Source of the DNA: Roseateles_B sp041912595 | Lineage (GTDB): Bacteria; Pseudomonadota; Gammaproteobacteria; Burkholderiales; Burkholderiaceae_C | DNA length: 64,000 nucleotides | Direction: 5' to 3' | NCBI GenBank assembly: GCA_041912595.1 | Contig: JAYRMR010000002.1 | Span: forward strand, 83,442-147,441 | In this document: positions 51,082 through 59,138 of the stretch, one piece after another | Layout of the letters: every line of letters starts with the position of its first letter | Numbering within the stretch: position 1 is the first letter of the stretch | Position numbers and translations under genes: made by a program | Notes under the pieces: generated by a model | What the model was told of the DNA's origin: nothing | Database searches by the model: none | Seen by the model: the letters and a program-made list of their open reading frames with translations, nothing else

Positions 51082-51528
51082 ATGAACAAGCAATCCCTGG
51101 TCGCCCTCGCCGGCGGCCTGATGCTGAGCGGCGCGGCTCTGGCCTGCACCGTCTGCGAAGAGCACGCCAAGGCCCAGACCAAGGCGCCCGCCACGGCTGA
51201 GGCCGTCGAAGCCGACGGCATGATCGCCGTCCGTGACGCCGTGACCGGCCAGCTGCGCGCCCCCACTGCCGAGGAAGCGGCCGCCCTGCAGGCCAAGGCC
51301 CAGGCCAGCAAGTCGACCCGCGCCCGTGCCCTGTCGGCCACGGCCGCGCCCGTCGGTCGCACCAACGCCTACGGCGCCACCAGCTTCCGCCCCGCCCCTG
51401 AGAACATCAGCTACTCCGTGGTGACCCGCAACGCCGACGGCACCCTGTCCACCACCTGCGTGCAGGGCCAGGACAAGGCCGAGGCCATGGTGCGCGAACA
51501 CGCCGCCAAGAGCAGCAACAAGGAGTGA
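51082..51528 (+). CDS. Small secreted protein, post-PEP-CTERM-1 type
   Basis: 148 residues. A signal peptide ends near ALACTVCEEH; the Cys pair just after cleavage might be a disulfide or, less likely, a lipidation site. The central AVRDAVTGQLRAPTAEEA stretch is what I associate with the family named post-PEP-CTERM-1, small proteins encoded next to PEP-CTERM genes. It ends with STTCVQGQDKAEAMV. Function unknown; the strict neighbourhood suggests help with export or folding. AGAGGAG site upstream; stop overlaps a GTG possible start of the next gene. Confidence 0.75.
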   Translation: MNKQSLVALAGGLMLSGAALACTVCEEHAKAQTKAPATAEAVEADGMIAVRDAVTGQLRAPTAEEAAALQAKAQASKSTRARALSATAAPVGRTNAYGATSFRPAPENISYSVVTRNADGTLSTTCVQGQDKAEAMVREHAAKSSNKE

Positions 51529-51536
51529 GCCCCGTC

Positions 51537-52976
51537 ATGAGCAAGCATTTCATCAAGCCCCTGGCGGCCTCCCTGCTGCTGGCCTTCGGCGCCGCCGAAG
51601 CCGCCACCATCCAGATCCTGAGCCGCGACCCCGCCGGTGTCGGCTTCAATGACCCGACGCCCGTCGCCCCCGTGGGTGGCAATACCGGCACCACGCTCGG
51701 CGAGCAGCGCTGGAACGTCTACCGCTACGTGGCGGACATCTGGGAAAAGCAGCTGACCAGCGATGTGCCCATCACCGTCAGCGCCGGCTGGGAAGAACTG
51801 ACCTGCGATGCCACCTCCGCGGTGCTGGGCAGCGCCAGCGCCTGGAACATCTGGATCAACCCCCCGGGCGCCGCCCACGCCAACACCCTGTATCCCCAGG
51901 CACTGGCCAACAAGATCTCGGGCGTGAACCAGGCCGAAGGCCAGGAAGATGACGGCAGCGGCTACGGCAACGTCGACATCAAGACCCAGTTCAACATCAA
52001 CCTCGGCAAGTCCAACTGCCTGGCCGGCTCCGGCTTCTACCTGGGTCTGGACGGCAACGCCGGCACGCAAGTCAACTTCGTCGCCACGCTGCTGCACGAG
52101 CTGGGCCACGGCCTCGGCTTCGCCACCTTTACCCGCGGCAACACCGGCGCCATGCTGGCCGGCTACCCGTCGGTGTGGGACCACTACCTGATGGACAACG
52201 TGACGGGCAAGCGCTGGGTCCAGATGACCAACGCCGAGCGCGTCACGTCCGCCAACAACGGCCGTCGCCTGGTGTGGACGGGTGGCGAGGTGAACGCCAA
52301 GGTGCCGGAAGTCCTGGCCCTGGGCACGCCCTCCGCCAAGATCACCGCCCCGGCTCCGCTGGTGCGCGCCCTGGCCATCGGTACCGCCTCGTTCGGCCCT
52401 GCCATCACGGCAGCCGGCACCAGCGCCGAAGTGATGCCCGTGGTCGACCAGGCCGACGGCGTCACCGGCCTGGCCTGCGACCCGCTGAACGCGATCAACA
52501 AGCTGGCCGTGGCCGGCAAGATCGCCCTGGTGGATCGCGGCGTCTGCGGCTTCACCGTCAAGGTCAAGAATGCCCAGCTGGCCGGCGCCAAGGCCGTGCT
52601 GATCGTGGACAACGCCAACGACAACCCGCCTCCGGGCCTGGGTGGCGCGGACCCCACGATCACCATCCCGGCTGCCCGCATCAGCAAGGTGGATGGCCAG
52701 GCGCTGAAGGACGCGATGAAGGCCCGCAGCCGCACCCGCTCCGGCCTGTTCATCACCCTGGGTCTGGACATGAGCCAGTACGCCGGCGCAGACCTGATGG
52801 GCCGCCCCTACCTGTACACGCCCAATCCGTACGCCTCGGGTTCGTCGGTGTCCCACTATGACACCAGCGCCTTCCCGAACCAGCTGATGGAGCCCTTCAT
52901 CAACGCGGACCTGACGACGGTCCTGAAGGCCCCGAAGGATCTGACCTTCCATCTGCTGCGCGACATCGGCTGGTAA
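51537..52976 (+). CDS. Secreted metalloprotease-like protein with inserted PA domain
   Basis: 479 residues. A signal peptide ends near AAEAA. A zinc-binding HELGHGLGF lies at 187-195. A protease-associated (PA) domain follows (about 270-400; ALVDRGVCGFTVKVKNAQLAGAKAVLIVDN). After it comes QLMEP with Met451, which could be the Met-turn of a metzincin, so the PA domain may sit inside the catalytic domain. The usual third ligand position after HExxHxxG holds Thr, so activity is not certain. AAGGAG is 12 nt before ATG 51537; GTG 51525 is an alternative. An intrinsic terminator follows the gene. Confidence 0.82.
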   Translation: MSKHFIKPLAASLLLAFGAAEAATIQILSRDPAGVGFNDPTPVAPVGGNTGTTLGEQRWNVYRYVADIWEKQLTSDVPITVSAGWEELTCDATSAVLGSASAWNIWINPPGAAHANTLYPQALANKISGVNQAEGQEDDGSGYGNVDIKTQFNINLGKSNCLAGSGFYLGLDGNAGTQVNFVATLLHELGHGLGFATFTRGNTGAMLAGYPSVWDHYLMDNVTGKRWVQMTNAERVTSANNGRRLVWTGGEVNAKVPEVLALGTPSAKITAPAPLVRALAIGTASFGPAITAAGTSAEVMPVVDQADGVTGLACDPLNAINKLAVAGKIALVDRGVCGFTVKVKNAQLAGAKAVLIVDNANDNPPPGLGGADPTITIPAARISKVDGQALKDAMKARSRTRSGLFITLGLDMSQYAGADLMGRPYLYTPNPYASGSSVSHYDTSAFPNQLMEPFINADLTTVLKAPKDLTFHLLRDIGW

Positions 52977-53023
52977 GCCGCTGCCCGCAAGAACCAGCGC
53001 CCCGGACCTGCCGGGGCCTGTCA

Positions 53024-53058
53024 GGCGCGAGAGCCCTCCCGGGGCCTCGCGCCTTTTT
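53024..53058 (+). terminator. Intrinsic terminator of the PEP-CTERM operon
   Basis: GGCGCGAG (53024-53031) and CTCGCGCC (53046-53053) form a perfect 8-bp stem with a 14-nt loop, followed by five Ts. It lies about 48 nt after the metalloprotease stop and just before the end of the convergent secretion operon. Confidence 0.8.
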
Positions 53059-53080
53059 CATGGACGCAGCCGCCGGCGGC

Positions 53081-53593
53081 TCAGGGCGGCGCGGCCCGCA
53101 TCGGCAAGGGCTGGGCCATGAACTGCAGCCCGTTCGCGCGCTCCACCGGCTGCCCATCCGGCCCCTGGCTCATCAGCAGCGGGCGATCGGAGCGGCTGCG
53201 CACCCCGATGAAGCCGACCGCCGGCGGCGGCGCGGCGATCAGCTCCCAGTCGGGCTCGCCCGTGAACGGATCGGCGTAGCGCTGGCGCAGGTGATGGCGC
53301 GGGCGCAGGCTGCGGCGGTCCTCGACGAGGTCCTCCAGCCGCACGGGATAGGCCGGCTGCGCCGGCACCGCCGCTCCATAGCGCTCGATGGCCCGCGCGA
53401 TGGCCTGACCGCGGAAAACCAGCTCCCGCTCCCGCTCGCGCTGCGCCGCCGTGCTCCAGCGCTGGCCCAGTGCGGCCAGCGACGCCGCCGTGAGGGCGAT
53501 GAAGAAGAGCAGGCCGAGGTAGCCGAAGCCTCGCACGGGCGGGCGGCTCCTGCGCCGGCGAGGCAAGACCTGACCCCCGTCACCAGTCGGCAT
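53081..53593 (-). CDS. Pseudopilin-like protein lacking Glu5
   Basis: 170 residues. After a basic N-terminus (LPRRRRSRPP) it has the prepilin-like hydrophobic helix RGFGYLGLLFFIALTAASLA, but the usual Glu at mature position 5 is Gly/Leu here. The remainder follows the pseudopilin plan: a helix with RERERELVFRGQAIARAI, then a short variable domain ending in a Pro-rich tail. It may be a tip or accessory pseudopilin. Start at ATG 53593 overlaps the previous gene by 14 nt; an upstream reading is unlikely. Last gene of the operon. Confidence 0.7.
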   Translation of the reverse strand: MPTGDGGQVLPRRRRSRPPVRGFGYLGLLFFIALTAASLAALGQRWSTAAQRERERELVFRGQAIARAIERYGAAVPAQPAYPVRLEDLVEDRRSLRPRHHLRQRYADPFTGEPDWELIAAPPPAVGFIGVRSRSDRPLLMSQGPDGQPVERANGLQFMAQPLPMRAAPP

Positions 53594-53960
53594 AGGCCGT
53601 GCCGTCGCTGCCCGCGCCCGGCGCCCCGCTGTGCAGGTCATAGACCGCGCCGCTCACGCCGCTGTCCGCGGGCGGCGGCTGCAGCCGCCATCCCTCGCGC
53701 TGGCCGGTGATCGGATCCTCCGGCGTCTGGCGCAGGTAGCGGGCCGACACGAGCTCGTCGAGCGAGTCCGGGTAGCGGCCCTTGTCGGCCGCGAACTGGT
53801 CGAGGGCGTCGCGCACCGTGGCCAGGGTCTGCCTGAGGGCGACTTCCTTGCCGCGCTGCAGGCTGTTGAAGTAACGCGGCGCGACGATGGACGCCAGCAG
53901 GGCGACGATGCTCATCACCACCAGCAGCTCGATCAGGGTGAAGCCACGGCGCCGCATCAC
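53580..53960 (-). CDS. Type II secretion-like pseudopilin (GspG type)
   Basis: 126 residues. MMRRRGFTLIELLVVMSI is a canonical prepilin peptidase site (G before FTLIE) with Glu5. A long helix leads to GKEVALRQTLATVRDALDQF and to RYPDSLDELVSARYLRQTPEDPIT, typical of GspG/PulG. It probably forms part of a periplasmic pseudopilus. Its ATG overlaps the upstream pseudopilin stop (ATGA), and its own stop overlaps the next gene. Confidence 0.88.
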   Translation of the reverse strand: MMRRRGFTLIELLVVMSIVALLASIVAPRYFNSLQRGKEVALRQTLATVRDALDQFAADKGRYPDSLDELVSARYLRQTPEDPITGQREGWRLQPPPADSGVSGAVYDLHSGAPGAGSDGTAYADW

Positions 53961-54439
53961 CAGTCCTTGTAGAGGCTGCCGTCCAGCGCGCGGCGCTCGG
54001 AGCGGGAGTGCACATCGAACACGTCGCGGCCGGCACGGCGCTCGTCCGGCCCGCTGTCGGCGGCGCGCAGGGCCCAGGTCTCGGCGGGCGGCCCATCGCC
54101 CGGCGCGAAAGGGTCGCGCGGCAGGCGGCGCAGGAAGTAGAGCCGGCGGCCGTTGGGCGACTTGATGTCCGGCACGCCGCGCACCAGCGCGTCGAGATCG
54201 GGCGGATAGCCGCTGTCGTCCACCGCCCGGGCGATCCGGCCCTCGTCCGCCGCGCGCTTGTAGGCATCGAGCCCGCCGCGGATCTGGCGCAGCGCCTCGC
54301 GCAGCGCGAACTCCTGGCTGCGACGAACGCTGAACTCCAGCACCGGCCGGGCCGCCGCCGCCAGCACGCCCACGAGCGCCAGTACGACCAGCATCTCGAT
54401 CAGCGTGAAGCCGTGGGCGCGTCCGGGGCGTCGCATCAT
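53957..54439 (-). CDS. Type II secretion-like pseudopilin
   Basis: 160 residues. A GFTLIEMLVVLALVGVLAA prepilin signal with Glu5, then a helix with SQEFALREALRQIRGGLDAYK and a globular part with YPPDLDALVRGVPD and RRLPRDPFAPG, again GspG-like but longer. Two adjacent ATGs start the gene; 54439 is 10 nt after the secretin stop. A 4-nt overlap couples it to the next pseudopilin. Needs a prepilin peptidase, which is not in the window. Confidence 0.85.
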   Translation of the reverse strand: MMRRPGRAHGFTLIEMLVVLALVGVLAAAARPVLEFSVRRSQEFALREALRQIRGGLDAYKRAADEGRIARAVDDSGYPPDLDALVRGVPDIKSPNGRRLYFLRRLPRDPFAPGDGPPAETWALRAADSGPDERRAGRDVFDVHSRSERRALDGSLYKDW

Positions 54440-54449
54440 CGGAGCGCCT

Positions 54450-56681
54450 TCAGCGCGCGGCCTCGACGCGCACCTGCGTCGCGCCCTCGACCTGCACCGG
54501 CACGGCCACGGGCTGCTCCTGCGCATTGCGGGCGGCCAGCCCGTCGAGGCTCAGCGTGACGATCTGCCCCTGGGCGGCCGGCAGCGCACGCAGCAGCAGG
54601 GCCTGGGCCGAGGCCGGCGCGAGCACGAAGGGCAGGCGGCCGGGCTCCCCCCCGGCCAGCGGCGAGACGGGCTGCAGCAGGCTCGGGTCGTAGCGCAGGG
54701 CGCCGCTCAGCGTGAGCGCGCTGCCCTGCCTCAGGACCACGGACACGGTGCCATCCGGCACGACCTCGGGCGTGGTCTCCAGCTGCAGCCGCACGGCCTC
54801 ACCAGCGGGAGCCGTCGCGGGAGCCATCGCGGCAGAGGGCGCTGCGGGAGGCAAGGACGCGGGCGAGGACAGCAGGGGCGCCGCCGGCGCCGAGGCCGCC
54901 GGCGTCCGCAGCAGGCTGCTGAACGCGCCCGGCAGGGCATCGGTCCCGGCGGGGAGCTGCGTGAGGCGCACATCCGGCAGCGGCACATTGCGCACGATGC
55001 GCGGCGTGATCAGCAGCACCACCTCGGTCTTGTTTCGCGAGTCCGTGTTGACGCCGAAGAGCCGCCCCAGCAGCGGCAGGCGCGACAGCCCCGGCACGCC
55101 CTGCGCCGTGCTGCGGTCCTCGTCGTTGATCAGGCCCGCCAGCACCTGCGTCTCGCCGTCGTTGAGGCGCAGCGTGGTGGAGGCATTGCGCGTGCCCGTC
55201 GCGTAGGCCGTGGTGCCGCCGGGCCCGACCATCTCCTTGATGACGTTGCTCACCTCCAGGCCCATGCGGATGATCACGTCGCCGTCGAGCTGGATGGTGG
55301 GCTCGACGTCGAGCTTCAGGCCCACGTCGAGGAAGCTCACGGACGCCGCGACCGAGGTGCTGCCGTTGAAGTTGGTGGTCGTCGTGAACACCGGCAGCTT
55401 CTGGCCGATCTGCACCTTGGCCTTCTCGCGGTTGCGCACGCGGATCTTCGGATTGGCCAGCAGGTTCACCTGCCCGGCCGTGCCCTTGAGCGTGGCCACG
55501 AGCGCCGGATTGGCGATGGCGCCGCGGAACTCGTTGCGCTGGCCCAGCAGCACGGTGCCGCCCATCTTGCCGTCCGGGCCCACGAGCCCGTACTGCGCCT
55601 GGTCCGGCCACTGCAGGCCCAGGGCCTCGACCTGGTCGGAGCCGACCTCCATCACCTCGACGTCGAGCATGACCTCGGGCTCGGGCAGGTCCACCGAGGC
55701 GATCAGCTTCTCGACGAGGCGGATCACCTCGGGCGTATCCCGCACCACCATCAGGTTCAGGCGCTCGTCGATGTGCAGGTCCCGCACCTTGGCGATGGTG
55801 CGCACGAGGTTCTGCACCTGCTTCACGTCGGCGTTGCTGAGGTACAGCGTGCGGGTGATCAGCTCCTGGTGCTCGCGCTGCTTGGCCTGGCTGTTGGGGT
55901 AGATCAGCACGGAGTTGGCGTTGAGGATCTTGCGGTCCAGCTGCTGCGTGGACAGCAGCACGCGCATGGCCTCGTCGAGCGTGACGTTGCGCAGGAAGAG
56001 GCTGGCGCGCGCGTCCGTGCGCACGTCGCGGTCGAAGACGAAGTTGACCTGGCTGCTGCGACTGAGGGCCTCGAAGATCTGGCGCAGCGGCGCATCGCGG
56101 AACTCCAGCGTCACGGGCACCTGGAAGGCCGGGCCCAGCTCCTGCGCGCCGGACTCCAGCGGACGAGCCTGTGCGATCTGGTTCTGCAGCTGGCGGGCGC
56201 CGGCATGCAGGGGGTTCTCGGCGAGGATCTCCCGCGCGAGCGCATCGGCCATGCCCGGGTGGCCGCCGCCGAAGAGCTGGCGGGCCTCCTGCAGGCGCTG
56301 CTCATGGCGGCGTCCGCGCGGCAGCTCGACGGCCAGCGCCTGCGCCCGCGGGTGCTGCGGCTCGATCTGCTGCAGCTGCGCCAGCAGCGCCTGGGCCTCG
56401 TCCCAGCGCGCGGCGGCCCGCAGGCCCTCGATCTGCACCAGGAGCCGCGCCACCCGCTGCTCGCGCACGCGCAGCTGCGCGCTGCGCAGGGCCGCATCCT
56501 GCGGGGACGCGCGCAGCGCCTGCGCCAGCACGGCGTCGGCCTGGCCCAGCTGGTTGGCGCGCAGCAGCTCGTCGGCCTCGCGCAGGGCGGGATGGGCACA
56601 GCCCTGGAGCACGGCCGCGCCGCACAGCAGGGCCGTCAGGGTGAGCGCGCGGCTCAGGGCGCGAAACCGGGGTGGGGACAT
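54450..56681 (-). CDS. Outer-membrane secretin, lipoprotein with TPR-like and cohesin-like ends
   Basis: 743 residues. A lipoprotein signal ends in LQGC (Cys28). A TPR-like helical region (about 30-180) precedes an N0/STN-type domain (VPVTLEFRDAPLRQIFEALSR), an N1-type domain, then the secretin core (EVMLDVEVMEVGSDQVEALG to NKTEVVLLITPRIVRNVPLP). A Pro/Ala linker and a C-terminal cohesin-like beta domain follow (about 610-743). It forms the outer-membrane channel. The added TPR and cohesin ends differ from plain GspD. It starts 5 nt after the preceding gene's stop. Confidence 0.88.
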   Translation of the reverse strand: MSPPRFRALSRALTLTALLCGAAVLQGCAHPALREADELLRANQLGQADAVLAQALRASPQDAALRSAQLRVREQRVARLLVQIEGLRAAARWDEAQALLAQLQQIEPQHPRAQALAVELPRGRRHEQRLQEARQLFGGGHPGMADALAREILAENPLHAGARQLQNQIAQARPLESGAQELGPAFQVPVTLEFRDAPLRQIFEALSRSSQVNFVFDRDVRTDARASLFLRNVTLDEAMRVLLSTQQLDRKILNANSVLIYPNSQAKQREHQELITRTLYLSNADVKQVQNLVRTIAKVRDLHIDERLNLMVVRDTPEVIRLVEKLIASVDLPEPEVMLDVEVMEVGSDQVEALGLQWPDQAQYGLVGPDGKMGGTVLLGQRNEFRGAIANPALVATLKGTAGQVNLLANPKIRVRNREKAKVQIGQKLPVFTTTTNFNGSTSVAASVSFLDVGLKLDVEPTIQLDGDVIIRMGLEVSNVIKEMVGPGGTTAYATGTRNASTTLRLNDGETQVLAGLINDEDRSTAQGVPGLSRLPLLGRLFGVNTDSRNKTEVVLLITPRIVRNVPLPDVRLTQLPAGTDALPGAFSSLLRTPAASAPAAPLLSSPASLPPAAPSAAMAPATAPAGEAVRLQLETTPEVVPDGTVSVVLRQGSALTLSGALRYDPSLLQPVSPLAGGEPGRLPFVLAPASAQALLLRALPAAQGQIVTLSLDGLAARNAQEQPVAVPVQVEGATQVRVEAAR

Positions 56682-56686
56682 GGCAC

Positions 56687-57235
56687 TCACAGAGGTTTGA
56701 AGCGGAGCGTCTGGGGCAGCGGGCCGGGCAGCCACAGCAGCTCCAGGGATTCATCGCCGATGGCCTGCACGCGCCATTGGCCATCGATGGTGTCGCCCAC
56801 CTGCACGGCCAGGCTGCGCTGCTCGGCACCGAGCAGGGCCTGCGTGCGGCCCGCCTCGACGAGACGGCCGATGAGCTGGTAGGGGAAGGCGGGCGCCTGC
56901 GGGGGCAGGCTGGCGGGCGCGGTCATGGGAGCCATCACGGCCGGGGTGGGCACCGGCGCGGGCGGCTGCCAGGCGGCCAGGGCGACGGCGCCCGGATCCG
57001 GCCAGGCCTCGCGCGCCGGGGCGGACCATCGCGGCACCGCGGCCTCGCCCCTCGCCTGCGACGCCTGCGACGCCGGCGCGGCCCGGCGGGGGCGCGCCAG
57101 GTCCAGATCGGCGGCGTCGTCCGTTGGCAGCTGCGCGGCCCACAGGCAGGCCGCGACCGTGGCCCCGAGGCTCGCCGCGAGGAGCCAGTGACGCGGGCGC
57201 AGCGGACGTGCCGTCGCGCGGGTCGTGAGGCTCAT
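56687..57235 (-). CDS. GspC/PilP-like inner-membrane protein
   Basis: 182 residues. One membrane segment (about 17-34), a Pro/Ala-rich periplasmic linker, then a small beta domain (FPYQLIGRLVEAGRTQALLG, followed by VQVGDTIDGQWRV) as in the HR domain of GspC and PilP. It should link the inner-membrane platform to the secretin. Some databases give this family misleading names such as 'secretion system X translation initiation factor'; the topology argues for a GspC/PilP role. A 4-nt overlap with the preceding gene indicates coupling. Confidence 0.72.
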   Translation of the reverse strand: MSLTTRATARPLRPRHWLLAASLGATVAACLWAAQLPTDDAADLDLARPRRAAPASQASQARGEAAVPRWSAPAREAWPDPGAVALAAWQPPAPVPTPAVMAPMTAPASLPPQAPAFPYQLIGRLVEAGRTQALLGAEQRSLAVQVGDTIDGQWRVQAIGDESLELLWLPGPLPQTLRFKPL

Positions 57236-57819
57236 GGCGACGCTCCCGTCCGGGCCGCAGCATCGGCCCGGCTGTGCAGCGTCCACACCAGGTCCGCCTG
57301 CAGCACCGGGCTCTCGCGCTGGCTGCGGCGCAGGTGCAGGCTGTCCAGGCTCAGGGCCGGATCGTGGGCCAGCGCCGCGCCCAGGTACTGGCGCAGCTGC
57401 GCATAACTGCCCTGCACCGGCAGGCTGACGCGCAGGCGCTCCAGGCCGCTGCCGGCGTCCGGCACGAGCCGCTGCTCGCTGCGCTGGATCTCCAGGCCCA
57501 GGCGCACGCCGATCTCCAGGAGATCGGCCAGACGCTGCTGGCGCTCGCCGGCGGGCGGCAGGGCCGCGAGGAAGCGGGCCGGCGTGTCCGCGCCCAGGGC
57601 CGGCCCCTGCGCCCGCCAGCTGCGACGCAGTTGCGCCTGCTGCACGGCCAGCTCCTCGGCCTGCGCCTCCCAAGAGGGCGTGACCTGCAGGGCCAGCACC
57701 GCGGCAGCCGCCAGGCACACCAGCGCCGCGGCACCCGGCAGGCCCAGCGAGCGCAGCGCACGCCCGATCGAACGTGCGTGCAGGGTCAGGTCTTGCCTGA
57801 TCGAGGACCGCGCGCTCAT
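57232..57819 (-). CDS. PilO/GspM-like inner-membrane protein
   Basis: 195 residues: short cytoplasmic tail, one membrane segment (about 27-46), a coiled coil with QAEELAVQQAQLRRSW, then a ferredoxin-like periplasmic domain (LERLRVSLPVQGSYAQLRQYLGAAL). This is the PilO/GspM layout. It should pair with the upstream-encoded GspL/PilN-like protein. Overlaps both neighbours by 4 nt. Confidence 0.78.
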   Translation of the reverse strand: MSARSSIRQDLTLHARSIGRALRSLGLPGAAALVCLAAAAVLALQVTPSWEAQAEELAVQQAQLRRSWRAQGPALGADTPARFLAALPPAGERQQRLADLLEIGVRLGLEIQRSEQRLVPDAGSGLERLRVSLPVQGSYAQLRQYLGAALAHDPALSLDSLHLRRSQRESPVLQADLVWTLHSRADAAARTGASP

Positions 57820-59138
57820 GGCGACTCTCCCCGTGCGAGACCTGCAGGCACCTGATCCACCGCCAGCCGAGCCTGCAAGGTGAAGCGCAGGCCCGGGCGC
57901 CCGCCCTCCTCCGGCTGGATGGCACCGGGCAGCACCTCGCGCCAGCCGGGCTCACGGGCCAGGGCGTCCGCCACGGCCAGGACGCGGCTGCGGTCCTCGG
58001 CCAGGCCTTCCAGCCGGACCTCGGCGCGCGAGGCCTGGGCGTCCAGGCCCAACCAGGCGACGCGAGGACGCTGCTGCTCATCCAGCGCCGCGCGCTCGAC
58101 CTGCGCCAGCACGCCGGCCCAGGGCTGGTGCAGCGCCTGACGGGCGGTGCGCAGGGCTTGATCGTCGGCCGCCGCGGACCGGGCGTCTACGCGGGGCGCC
58201 CGGGCCGCGGGGCGCCCCTGGCGCGCCTGCAGCGCGGCCAGGTCCTGACCGGCCGCCTGCCAGCGGGCACGCGCCTGCCAGGCCTCCTGCCCCGCCATCG
58301 CCAGGCACAGCGCGGCCACGGTCAGCAGCGGCCAGCGCCAGCGCCTCAGCGGCTGAACGGGCGGCAGAAAATCGCCCGCGGCCTCGGCAGGCACCGGCGC
58401 GGCGGAGGCCCACAGCAACGCCGGCGGCACCCCCGACTCGAGCGGCGTGAGGCAGCACAGTGCCGCCGTCTCCGTGTCCGTCTCCGTCCAAGCCGCCGAG
58501 AGCCCATAGCCCGCCAGCACCACCGCCGCCTCGGCCGGCAGCGCGGCACACAGCGGCTGCAGGCGCGCCCGCAGGGCTTCCGGCGTGGCCGCGGTCAGGC
58601 GCAGATGACGCACGGTCTGCAGCACACCGGCCTCCAGCGTCATCCAGCACAGCAGCGTCGACTCGACCCAGGCCAGCGCCGCGCGAGGCGCCCGCTCCCA
58701 GGCGGCGTCCTGGGCGCGCACGGCGGCCAGCGCCGCCCAGGACGCGGGACGGGCCGTGCGCAGGGAGCTCGACAGCGCGTGCCAGGACTCGGCCTGCGAC
58801 AAGGCCCACGCCCCCCCGCGCCGATGCGCACCCCGCCCCTCCGCCCATGGCGCCAGCGGCCATGCCAGCGCGGCCGCGCCGTGGTAGTGGGCGAGGACCT
58901 GCGCGGCATGTGCGCGCAGGTCGGCGTCATGCGGCAACGCCAGATCGGCATCGGCCACCATCGGGGTCAGCAGGTGTTCGGAGAGGACCAGGTCCGCCGG
59001 GAAGGCGGCGTCCGGCGTGGCCTCGGCCCCGTCACCCAGCCCCGCAGGGCCCAGCCACAGCGGGCATCGCAGGCGCCCCGGCAGCACCGAGGCCATGCGA
59101 GGCCGGCGCGCCTGCGGGGGATGCGGCCGCTCATTCAT
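57816..59138 (-). CDS. GspL/PilN-like assembly protein
   Basis: 440 residues. The first 265 are cytoplasmic and resemble a degenerate actin-like GspL/PilM domain. A membrane segment (RWRWPLLTVAALCLAMAG, about 268-285) leads to a periplasmic coiled coil and ferredoxin-like domain as in GspL/PilN. It probably recruits the GspE-type ATPase to the membrane. Start chosen at ATG 59138, overlapping the ATPase gene by 8 nt; 59150 or 59096 are possible. The N-terminal domain is poorly conserved. Confidence 0.72.
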   Translation of the reverse strand: MNERPHPPQARRPRMASVLPGRLRCPLWLGPAGLGDGAEATPDAAFPADLVLSEHLLTPMVADADLALPHDADLRAHAAQVLAHYHGAAALAWPLAPWAEGRGAHRRGGAWALSQAESWHALSSSLRTARPASWAALAAVRAQDAAWERAPRAALAWVESTLLCWMTLEAGVLQTVRHLRLTAATPEALRARLQPLCAALPAEAAVVLAGYGLSAAWTETDTETAALCCLTPLESGVPPALLWASAAPVPAEAAGDFLPPVQPLRRWRWPLLTVAALCLAMAGQEAWQARARWQAAGQDLAALQARQGRPAARAPRVDARSAAADDQALRTARQALHQPWAGVLAQVERAALDEQQRPRVAWLGLDAQASRAEVRLEGLAEDRSRVLAVADALAREPGWREVLPGAIQPEEGGRPGLRFTLQARLAVDQVPAGLARGESP

